DNA from: Gammaproteobacteria bacterium
Lineage (GTDB): Bacteria; Pseudomonadota; Gammaproteobacteria; J113
DNA: 14,422 bases
Direction: 5' to 3'
Assembly: GCA_003694425.1 (NCBI GenBank)
Contig: RFJX01000116.1
Coordinates: 1-14,422 of the forward strand
Part shown: positions 7,178-13,466 of the stretch, in pieces
Layout of the letters: each line of letters starts with the position of its first letter
How positions within the stretch are numbered: the first letter of the stretch is position 1
Notes under the pieces: generated by a model
What the model was told of the DNA's origin: nothing
Database searches by the model: none
What the model saw: only the letters and a program-made list of their open reading frames with translations
Program-made: the position numbers and the translations under genes

Positions 7178-8011
7178 ATGACAGGAGCCGAAGCCGGAAT
7201 GGGCATTCCTTCCCTTTCCCTGTACCCGCTTCCCGGTGTTCCGGAGGTCTCCCCCGGAGCCGACCTTGCGGGCCTGCTCATCGAAGCGCTGGCGAACGCG
7301 GGCCTCTCCCTGGAGGAGGGTGACGTGGTCTGCGTGGCGCAGAAGATCGTCTCCAAGGCCGAATGGAGGGTCGTCGACCTGTCCACGGTCACCCCCTCAC
7401 CACGCGCCCTCGAGCTGGCCCCCCGGGTGGACAAGGACCCCCGCCTGGTGGAGCTGATCCTGGCCGAATCGAGGCGCGTGGTGGCCTTCAGAACGGGAGT
7501 CATCGTGGTGGAGCACAAAAGCGGTGTCATTCTCGCCAATGCCGGGATCGATCATTCAAACGTGGGCGGCGGCGATGCGGCGGAACAGGTCCTGCTGTTG
7601 CCGGAGGACGCCAATGCCTCGGCCCGGCGCCTCCGCGATGCGCTGCGCGACCGGACGGGGATCGCTGCCGGTGTGATCATAACAGACAGCGTCGGACGTC
7701 CCTGGCGCCTGGGTACGACCGGCATCGCCCTCGGTGCCGCCGGGATCCCCGCCCTGCGCGACCTGCGCGGGCGGACCGACCTGCACGGCAGGCCGCTGCG
7801 GGTCAGCGAGAGCGCAGACGCGGACAGCCTCGCCGCCGCCGGCTGCCTGCTGATGGGGGAGGCGGACGAGGGCGTACCCCTGGTGCTGATCAGGGGATAC
7901 CCATACCGGGATGAAGCGCAGACCGCGGCCGCACTCCTGCGCGACGAGGGCGATGACCTGTTCCGCCATGGTATTGCCACTGAACATTCCGGACAGACGA
8001 TAAAAGACTGA
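7178..8011 (+). CDS. cofE: Coenzyme F420-0:L-glutamate ligase (CofE, single-domain)
   Basis: CofE adds glutamate residues to F420-0 using GTP. The 277-residue protein has the family motifs in order: PLPGVPEVSPGADLA (17-31), CVAQKIVSKAEWR (52-64), DPRLVELILAES (87-98), ANAGIDHSNVGGG (120-132), VIITDSVGRPWRLGTTG (166-182), PALRDLRGRTDLHGR (191-205) and LLMGEADEGVPLVLIRG (224-240). It is the archaeal-style single domain, without the C-terminal nitroreductase-like domain that mycobacterial FbiB carries. The ATG at 7178 has an AGGAG site at 6-nt spacing and is preferred over the internal ATG at 7199. The gene is the only F420 gene on the plus strand, inserted head-to-head with cofD and tail-to-tail with npdG. 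The assignment is secure. Confidence 0.96.
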   Translation: MTGAEAGMGIPSLSLYPLPGVPEVSPGADLAGLLIEALANAGLSLEEGDVVCVAQKIVSKAEWRVVDLSTVTPSPRALELAPRVDKDPRLVELILAESRRVVAFRTGVIVVEHKSGVILANAGIDHSNVGGGDAAEQVLLLPEDANASARRLRDALRDRTGIAAGVIITDSVGRPWRLGTTGIALGAAGIPALRDLRGRTDLHGRPLRVSESADADSLAAAGCLLMGEADEGVPLVLIRGYPYRDEAQTAAALLRDEGDDLFRHGIATEHSGQTIKD

Positions 8012-8124
8012 CTGAGCCCCGGGGACAGGCGAGGGAGGAGGCCGTTCGACGGGTTTCTGTGGTGACAGGAGCCAGAAGGAGACAACTTCAGGCCGGTACC
8101 ACAGTCTGGCACCCTTCCCGGAGC
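8012..8124. other. Convergent gap between cofE and npdG without a clear terminator
   Basis: The 113 bp between the two stop codons contain no strong hairpin followed by a T-tract on either strand. The only complementary arms noticed (GCCAGA at 8071-8076 and TCTGGC at 8105-8110) enclose 28 bp and are weak. Read-through from npdG on the minus strand across cofE into cofD and cofC is therefore conceivable. Confidence 0.4.
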
Positions 8125-8811
8125 TCAATCAGAAGGAGGTTCGTCTGGGCATGTCTCGATACCCGTTATGCGGATCCCCGCATGTCCCGCGCGGTAGGTC
8201 CTGTTGATATGGATGAGGATGCTGGTCAGGGCCTCCGGGACCACCGAGTTGGCCAGCGGACCGGCGTCCAGTCCGCGGCAGCCGGCCTCACCGGCCAGTT
8301 CGATCACCAGCCTCCTGGTCTCGGGGTCGTCGGCGGTCACCAGCACGTCACAGTCGATCACGGCACCGCTGGTGAGCAGGCCGGCGGCGATGTTGTGGAA
8401 TGCGCCCGCGACCCTGGCGCGGTCGCCGACGAGGGCCTGGGTCCGCACCGCCACCGGACCGCCTTCCGGAAGCTGGACCACCGCGACCCTGGGCGGCTTC
8501 AGCGGCACCGTCGTGTCGATCAGCACCTGCCCGTGGAGAGAAGGAAGGATGGTCTCGAGGGTCGCGTCATGGGCCGCCCAGGGGACGGTGAGGGTGACGA
8601 TCTCGCCCCACTGTGCCGCAGTGGCATTGTCCATGCCGGTGACGTCGGAACTCCCGCTGGCCTCGCCGATCCGCCCGGCGGCCTCCTGTGCCCGATCGGC
8701 CGATCTCGAACCGATGGCGATCTCGTGCCCGGCCCTGGCCCACCTCAGGGCGAGGCCGTAGCCGAGGTTCCCCGTGCCGCCAAGTACCGCGATCCGCTTT
8801 CTGCCGCTCAT
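8125..8811 (-). CDS. npdG: F420-dependent NADP oxidoreductase (NpdG/Fno family)
   Basis: The enzyme moves hydride between NADP(H) and F420. In aerobic bacteria it is thought to run toward F420H2 formation. The 228-residue protein matches the family end to end. It has an N-terminal NADP Rossmann loop VLGGTGNLGYGLALRWARAG (9-28), the 2'-phosphate-binding GSR (34-36), the VTGMDN and TLTVPW segments that contact F420 in the family, and AGAFHNIAAGLL. The C-terminal signature LDAGPLANSVVPEALTSILI closes it. The ATG at 8811 has a GGAGAG ribosome site about 6 nt upstream, and the Rossmann strand begins right after it. Extending the frame to 8937 adds 42 unlike residues and is rejected. It is convergent with cofE (113 bp apart) and divergent from the MFS gene. 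The name follows the nitrophenol-degradation npd genes, but nothing here proves that substrate. Confidence 0.93.
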   Translation of the reverse strand: MSGRKRIAVLGGTGNLGYGLALRWARAGHEIAIGSRSADRAQEAAGRIGEASGSSDVTGMDNATAAQWGEIVTLTVPWAAHDATLETILPSLHGQVLIDTTVPLKPPRVAVVQLPEGGPVAVRTQALVGDRARVAGAFHNIAAGLLTSGAVIDCDVLVTADDPETRRLVIELAGEAGCRGLDAGPLANSVVPEALTSILIHINRTYRAGHAGIRITGIETCPDEPPSD

Positions 8812-8832
8812 GTTGCTCTCCGCGAATGGTCT

Positions 8833-8863
8833 CCTCCGGAGTGGTGACGTCCACCTCCGGAGG
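8833..8863. promoter_or_regulatory. Candidate operator: 31-bp dyad with two CTCCGGAG palindromes
   Basis: The palindrome CTCCGGAG occurs at 8834-8841 and again at 8855-8862, within CCTCCGGAG and CCTCCGGAGG. The centres are exactly 21 bp apart, about two helical turns. Between them GTGG-TGACGT-CCAC adds an imperfect inner dyad, so the whole block is nearly self-complementary. It ends 22 bp before the npdG start, on the promoter side, in the divergent npdG/MFS region. A dimeric regulator binding twice on one DNA face would fit. The alternative is an RNA hairpin in the npdG leader. Confidence 0.45.
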
Positions 8864-8967
8864 ATGCTGGAACAAGCATAGCCCTTCCCGCGACGGTTGC
8901 TTGACCTCGGGAGTCGAATCGTTGACCAGGGGTGCACCGGTTCTGCGCCGGGTCTTCCGCTGTTCCC

Positions 8968-8994
8968 GCCTTTGCGCTACCTTGCGGCAAAGGC
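8968..8994. repeat. Inverted repeat in the leader of the MFS gene
   Basis: GCCTTTGC (8968-8975) and GCAAAGGC (8987-8994) form a perfect 8-bp inverted repeat around an 11-nt centre. It ends 46 bp before the MFS start at 9041. No T-tract follows, so it is not an evident terminator. It could be an operator or a leader hairpin controlling the transporter. Confidence 0.4.
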
Positions 8995-9040
8995 AGGCCG
9001 CTGCCGGAGCGACGACCTTCGGGCGAACCACGGGTTCAAG

Positions 9041-10309
9041 ATGAACAGGTCCGGACAACCCATCTTCCATGGCTGGTGGAACGTGCTGGTCGCCTTCAAC
9101 GGCATGGCGCTGAGCTATGCCATGTTCACCGTCTTCACCTTCGGCACCTTCGTCCGCCCGCTGGAACAGGAGTTCGGCTGGGCCCGGGGCGAGATCTCCT
9201 TCGCCCTGACCATGACCAATTTCGCCGTGGTCATCGCCTCGCCCTCCATCGGCTCCCTGCTGGACCGTTTCGGCGTGCGCGCGGTCCTGATCCCCTCCAC
9301 CCTTCTGATGGGGCTCGCGGTCGCGTCCATGTCGCTGCTCAGCGGCGAGCTGCTGCATTTCTACGCCATGTATCTGCTCATCCCCCTGCTCGGTGCCGGG
9401 ACCCTGCCCCAGAGCTATTCCCGGGTGATCATCAACTGGTTCCATCGCAGGCGGGGCATCGCGCTGGGACTGGCCCTTTCCGGTTTCGGCGTCGGGGCCG
9501 CGCTGGTGCCGGTCTGCGCGCAGTACCTGATCGAGCACATCGGCTGGCGCTTCGCCTATCTCGCCTTCGGCGCGGCCGTTCTCGGCATCTCCCTGCCCCT
9601 GGCACTGTTCCTGATGCGGGAGAGTCCCCGGGAGATGGGGCTGGAACCGGACGGCGTCCCGTCCGCCGGGCAGGGAGAGGCACCGGACCCGCCACAGCCG
9701 GACAGCGGCCTGTCGATCCGGGAGGCGGCGGGCACGACGAGCTTCTGGCTCATCTTCGGCTCCTTCCTGCTGGTGGGGGTGGCGATTACCGGCATCCTCG
9801 CCCACCTGGTACCGATGCTCATAGGACGGGGTGTGGCGCCGGAGGTGGCCGCCCGCTGCATGTCGCTCCTGGGGATCGGACTGATCTGCGGACGGGTGAT
9901 CAGCGGATACCTGATGGACCGCTACTTCGCGCCCTATGTCACCGCCTTCTTCCTGACGTTCCTGTTCGGCGGCGCGGTCATCCTGGCCCTGGGCCTGGGT
10001 GGAGCTGCCCCCTTCCTGGCGGCGCTGATGGTGGGGCTCGCCACCGGATCGGAGATCAGCGAGATAGCCTACCTCTGCAGCCGCTATTTCGGCCCCCGGG
10101 CCTTCTGCCTGATCTACGGCACCATGTTCGCCGCCTTCCAGATCGGATCCGCCTTCGGTCCACCGCTGATGGGGTACTACTACGATGGCGCCGGCAACTA
10201 CACCGGCGCCCTCTGGGGTCTGGCCGGGCTGGCGGTCACCGGCGCCGTCCTGATAGCAGTGCTCGGGCCCTATCCCGCCGGCTTCGGTGTCCCTGCCCGG
10301 GAGGAATGA
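9041..10309 (+). CDS. MFS transporter, monocarboxylate/oxalate-formate antiporter type
   Basis: This 422-residue inner-membrane protein shows the 12-segment major facilitator pattern, with two six-helix halves joined by a polar loop (about residues 192-233). Features of the monocarboxylate-type branch are visible. FGTFVRPLEQEFGW (34-47) lies in the first outside loop, GSLLDRFGVR (71-80) is the motif A equivalent, and NWFHRRRGIALGLALSGFG (132-150) covers helix 4-5. A second GYLMDRY motif lies in the C-terminal half. The family usually carries small carboxylates or aromatic acids, and the actual substrate is unknown. The ATG at 9041 starts just before the first helix. An upstream TTG at 8897 would add 48 residues without family likeness. 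The gene is divergent from npdG across 229 bp and ends 19 bp from the convergent membrane-protein gene. Uptake or efflux of the compound handled by the neighbouring enzymes is plausible. Confidence 0.85.
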   Translation: MNRSGQPIFHGWWNVLVAFNGMALSYAMFTVFTFGTFVRPLEQEFGWARGEISFALTMTNFAVVIASPSIGSLLDRFGVRAVLIPSTLLMGLAVASMSLLSGELLHFYAMYLLIPLLGAGTLPQSYSRVIINWFHRRRGIALGLALSGFGVGAALVPVCAQYLIEHIGWRFAYLAFGAAVLGISLPLALFLMRESPREMGLEPDGVPSAGQGEAPDPPQPDSGLSIREAAGTTSFWLIFGSFLLVGVAITGILAHLVPMLIGRGVAPEVAARCMSLLGIGLICGRVISGYLMDRYFAPYVTAFFLTFLFGGAVILALGLGGAAPFLAALMVGLATGSEISEIAYLCSRYFGPRAFCLIYGTMFAAFQIGSAFGPPLMGYYYDGAGNYTGALWGLAGLAVTGAVLIAVLGPYPAGFGVPAREE

Positions 10310-10328
10310 TGGCAGAGGTTCCCGGAGG

Positions 10329-10826
10329 TCATTCGCCCCTCCCCCCTGTCGCAGGGAGGAGGCCCCAGGCCCAGGCGAAGAGGCCGGTCACCAGGCAGAG
10401 TGCGCCGCTGATGCTCAGTACCCGGGCCATCACACCCGCCTGTAGTGGCTGCAGCATGACACCCAGGGGGAAGGCGAAGGCACCATAGAGGAGCAACAGG
10501 GCCAGTGCCGCGAGCGCGGACTCCCGGTAGCGGCTCTCCGCTCCCGCGAACCCGAGCAGGATCAGGAGCAGCCCAAGGCTTCCCCAGTGTGAATGTGCAT
10601 GGACGTCCCGCACATATTCGAACCGGTAGTTGCCAAAGGCCTCCACCGCCTTCAGCGCAGCAGCCTCGTCCCCTTCTGCCGCCAGCCCCATTGCCGAGGC
10701 CAGTGAGGCGCCCATCGCGCCCAGGGTCTGATGCTCATCGTACAGGGCGTACCAGAGCCCGAACGACATCCCAAGGAGTGTCAGGGCCAGCCCTCCCGCT
10801 ATCAGCAGCTGCTGTCCTCTCTTCAT
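10329..10826 (-). CDS. Unrecognised 4-TM membrane protein with HAH motif (single module)
   Basis: I do not recognise a named family. The 165-residue protein has four predicted membrane helices (about 6-28, 80-96, 106-123 and 133-156). A 50-residue polar loop after the first helix contains EGDEAAALKAVEAF and ends in DVHAHSHWG (74-82), so the His cluster sits at the entrance of helix 2. This layout matches each half of the 364-residue protein encoded just upstream: first helix with LxGMxFG, Ala-rich GD..AA loop, HxH, then a Leu-rich second helix. Its ATG overlaps the upstream stop in ATGA (10823-10826) and a GGAGGGG stretch precedes it, so the two are translationally coupled. The paired His residues could bind heme or metal, but that is a guess from the pattern. 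The stop is 19 bp from the convergent MFS gene. Confidence 0.75.
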   Translation of the reverse strand: MKRGQQLLIAGGLALTLLGMSFGLWYALYDEHQTLGAMGASLASAMGLAAEGDEAAALKAVEAFGNYRFEYVRDVHAHSHWGSLGLLLILLGFAGAESRYRESALAALALLLLYGAFAFPLGVMLQPLQAGVMARVLSISGALCLVTGLFAWAWGLLPATGGRGE

Positions 10827-11917
10827 CCCTCCCCTCCCGCCGCGTCATGCCGGCCGCTCTCTCTCAGCACCCCGAACAGCATGGCGGACACCGCCACGAT
10901 GACCATCAGCCCCGCCAGGTCGGCCACACCGCCGGCGACCAGGCCGAAGCGCATCTCGGAAGCAACCGCTAGCGGGAGGATCAGGGCCCCTGCCACCAGG
11001 ACCTTCACCCAGCGCCGGCGCCAGCACGGGCGCAGAAAGACATAAGGCTGGAGAAAGGCGAGCAGCAGGGCGAGGAGGCCGAACTCGTTGATGTGCGCAT
11101 GGGCCGCGATGCGGGTGCCCCGTTCCCCCTGCAGCATGGCATAGTCGGTCAGCGCGGCCCTGGCGGCATCCTCCTTTCCCCTGGCCGGGAAGGTGACGAT
11201 CTCTTCGATGCGCTTGAGCTCCCGCGCCTCATACTCCTGCGTGAGAAAACCGGCGTGGATCATCCCGTAGACGAAGCCGGCAAGGAGCATCAGGGTGCCG
11301 AAGAACAGCAGGGTCCGGCTCTCCGGGAGCCGGGGGAGCGTCAGCGTCGCCGTCACCTGCGCCCGTCGCGGACCGGTGAGACCAGCGAGCAGCCCGGCCA
11401 GCTCGGCAAGCGTGACCAGGATGATGACCAGGCCGGAGGCATCGGCGAACAGGCTTGCCCAGCCGATATCCGGGAAAGGGCTGTAGGCCAGCCCCACGTA
11501 ATGGATGGCGAAGATCGAAGGCGGCATGATGCAGGCCGCGGCGAGAAACCACCGGGCAAGCCACATCCGCGTCTCCCGGCTCCAGGCTACGAAGGGCTGG
11601 AGCAGGGCCAGTATCACGGCGAGATATCCCAGGACCAGGGCGTGGACATGGGCATCCACCTTGGTACCCCGGTTCTCCAGCAGCCCCCCCATCACCGCTA
11701 TCGCCCCTGCTGCCGCGTCGGCATCGCCCGAGGCGACGGCACCGGCCGCAGCGGTGAGGCTTCCGATGATCCGGGCCGCATTGGGATGGAGGATGAAGAC
11801 CGCGAAGACGTCACCGAAGAGCATTCCGGCCAGGATCAGCAGCAGGCCGCCGACCATCAGCGCCCGCCGACCGTCGCCGCCGGGCAGCCCCCCGTAAGTT
11901 TGAGCCGAATGGTTCAT
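10823..11917 (-). CDS. Unrecognised membrane protein with two tandem 4-TM HxH modules
   Basis: This 364-residue protein has about eight membrane helices arranged as an internal duplication. Module 1 (about 18-180) has GGLLLILAGMLFG, a GDADAAAGAIAVM loop, then DAHVHALVLGYLAVILALLQP (split here at 88-108). Module 2 (about 201-352) has GTLMLLAGFVYG, a KEDAARAALTDYAM loop, then AAHAHINEFGLLALLLAFLQP at 271-291. The HxH pairs are H90/H92 and H273/H275. Extra His residues occur at 44, 139 and 221. A conserved LQPxV follows each HxH helix. Family and function are unknown; the repeated His near the membrane edge suggests heme or metal ligands (inference). A GAGGGG ribosome site lies 7 nt before the ATG at 11917. 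The gene overlaps the following single-module gene by 4 bp, so the products probably form one complex. Confidence 0.75.
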   Translation of the reverse strand: MNHSAQTYGGLPGGDGRRALMVGGLLLILAGMLFGDVFAVFILHPNAARIIGSLTAAAGAVASGDADAAAGAIAVMGGLLENRGTKVDAHVHALVLGYLAVILALLQPFVAWSRETRMWLARWFLAAACIMPPSIFAIHYVGLAYSPFPDIGWASLFADASGLVIILVTLAELAGLLAGLTGPRRAQVTATLTLPRLPESRTLLFFGTLMLLAGFVYGMIHAGFLTQEYEARELKRIEEIVTFPARGKEDAARAALTDYAMLQGERGTRIAAHAHINEFGLLALLLAFLQPYVFLRPCWRRRWVKVLVAGALILPLAVASEMRFGLVAGGVADLAGLMVIVAVSAMLFGVLRESGRHDAAGGEG

Positions 11918-12079
11918 TTGCTATCCCCTCCCCGGGACGGGTGCGGCGGCCTCACGGCTACTCCCCGGAATGGAGGCGGCCTCATCGACCTGTCCCGTTC
12001 AGAAGACTGTGGTACTGCGGTTCCCCTCGGGGCCCGCAGGGCGAAAGGGTGCGCTGGTGTCCTGCCCCGGACAGGCACG
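11918..12079. other. Intergenic region upstream of the HxH membrane-protein pair
   Basis: About 160 bp lie between the terminator and the start at 11917. The promoter of the membrane-protein pair should be here, but no convincing -35/-10 pair was found on the minus strand. Several GC-rich short complementarities are present and none stands out. Confidence 0.35.
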
Positions 12080-12116
12080 AAGGGAAACCCCGGCCGGAAG
12101 CGCGTTCCGGCCGGGG
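12080..12116 (-). terminator. Intrinsic terminator of the DUF1302-DUF1329 unit
   Basis: CCCCGGCCGGAA (12088-12099) and TTCCGGCCGGGG (12105-12116) form a perfect 12-bp stem with a 5-nt loop. On the minus strand the stem is followed by TTTCCCTT. It lies about 40 bp after the DUF1329 stop at 12156, so it ends that transcript and separates it from the membrane-protein pair. The T-tract is broken by C residues, but the stem is very stable. Confidence 0.8.
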
Positions 12117-12155
12117 TCCTGGCGCTTCATGGCAGCCTGTATGGCCGGGCGGGGC

Positions 12156-13427
12156 TCAGAGTCTCCTCGCCTCGTCACCCAGGGCGCCGGATGCCGCCTT
12201 CTTCAGGACGTTCGGATTGAAGAATTCCGGCGACAGGCAATTGAGCTTGTTCAGGCCGATGCGGATGAAGGTCGCCCGCTCGTTCTGGAAGTCGATCGCC
12301 ATGGTGTGGGTGAAGCCGTAACCCGGCGCGCCATCGCAGGTCTTGATGGGGGCATAGGATTCACGCCACAGGCGCCAGAACTGTCCCTTCTTGTCGTACA
12401 GCTCGCCATGGTAGTAGAAGGGATAGTTCACATCCATGTAGAGGACCTTCTTGCCGTAGGGATGCTCGTCCGGCGGGATTCCCTCGACCACATAGACCTC
12501 ACGCGGCTCCCAGACCAGGCCCTTGGCGTTCCAGTGCGGGAACTTGTCCGCGTGCACCGCCTCTTCCCAGGTATAGGGCTGGTTCGGGTCCCGGTCCGTG
12601 GTTACGGCCAGGATGTGGCGCTTCCCCTTGCACTCCCAGCTCTTGTACCAGCCGGGGAATCCAAGCACGGCCTGGTTGTCGTCATTGAGCAGGTCCATCT
12701 TGGGCTGGGGGTCCATCCAGGACTTCCCTCCGGCCACGCGGCGGACCCGTCGCAGGGCCTTGACATAGGCCCAGGCATCGTCCGGCCGGCCGTTGTTGTA
12801 CTGCTTGGTGAACACCCCGATCCCGGCGATGTCATAGGGCTTGGTCAGCACCAGCAGATAGCGGGCGTGGTCGTCCGGGCTGCCGATCCTGGCCGGTCCC
12901 CGGGTCCTGCCCTCGAAGATCGACTTCGCGCTCCAGGCCTCGAAATGGTCGATCTCCCCCTTGTGGGCGTCGAAGATCTTGACGTCGCCAAGGGCGATCC
13001 AGCTGTTGCCCATGATCGGGTTGGCGTAGAAGTGATCGAACGCCAGCTTCCAGCCGCAGTCCGGATCATCGGGATCGACATTGGTGAAGGGGATCCCCGC
13101 GGTGTAGTTCGTCACCTTCCTGTCGGCGGTGAGCTTGGCCTGCCCCTTGTACTTCTCGGTCGCCTCCAGATAGGCGGGGTCCAGCTTCAGCGGCTGGCCA
13201 TGGCCCAGCTTCATCTCCAGGGCGTAGTCCCTGATCCACATGACGAACTTGTCCGTCAGCAGGTCCCGGATCTTGATCCCCTCGAAGGTGTCGTCCATGA
13301 CCTGGTCCAGGTTCTTGGCGCTGATCACGGTCCCCTCGGGGAGTTCAGCGGCACTGCCCAGGAGGGCGACGGAGGCCAGTGCGGCACCCGTCACCGCCCT
13401 GGATACGGTTTTCATGACTCTGTTCAT
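12156..13427 (-). CDS. DUF1329 family exported protein
   Basis: This 423-residue protein begins with a Sec signal peptide: MNRVMKTVSR gives the basic n-region, a hydrophobic stretch AVTGAALASVALLG follows, and cleavage is likely around GSAA (25-27). The mature part matches the DUF1329 family in length, in its Tyr/Trp-rich character and in segments such as YYYHGELYDKKGQFWRLW. It should be periplasmic or outer-membrane associated. DUF1329 genes usually travel with a DUF1302 gene, as here, often in clusters for hydrophobic or ester-containing substrates and with RND-type exporters. The biochemical role is not established. The ATG at 13427 has an AGGTGG ribosome site about 7 nt upstream. It is the second gene after the DUF1302 gene (39 bp gap), and a strong terminator follows. 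The family call is good, the function unknown. Confidence 0.82.
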   Translation of the reverse strand: MNRVMKTVSRAVTGAALASVALLGSAAELPEGTVISAKNLDQVMDDTFEGIKIRDLLTDKFVMWIRDYALEMKLGHGQPLKLDPAYLEATEKYKGQAKLTADRKVTNYTAGIPFTNVDPDDPDCGWKLAFDHFYANPIMGNSWIALGDVKIFDAHKGEIDHFEAWSAKSIFEGRTRGPARIGSPDDHARYLLVLTKPYDIAGIGVFTKQYNNGRPDDAWAYVKALRRVRRVAGGKSWMDPQPKMDLLNDDNQAVLGFPGWYKSWECKGKRHILAVTTDRDPNQPYTWEEAVHADKFPHWNAKGLVWEPREVYVVEGIPPDEHPYGKKVLYMDVNYPFYYHGELYDKKGQFWRLWRESYAPIKTCDGAPGYGFTHTMAIDFQNERATFIRIGLNKLNCLSPEFFNPNVLKKAASGALGDEARRL

Positions 13428-13466
13428 CTTTTATCCACCTCTACTGTGTGCTTGGGCGTTACACGT

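Noticed and set aside
5598..7181. A 527-codon plus-strand frame opposite cofC and cofD
   Set aside because: cofC and cofD carry all family motifs on the minus strand. The plus-strand product is Arg/Gly/Gln-rich and has no domain.
8071..8110. A possible bidirectional terminator between cofE and npdG
   Set aside because: The arms GCCAGA and TCTGGC are only 6 bp, enclose 28 bp and have no adjacent T-tract.
8567..9805. A 412-codon minus-strand frame overlapping npdG and the MFS gene
   Set aside because: It crosses the real npdG start and the divergent control region, and its composition is that of a shadow frame.
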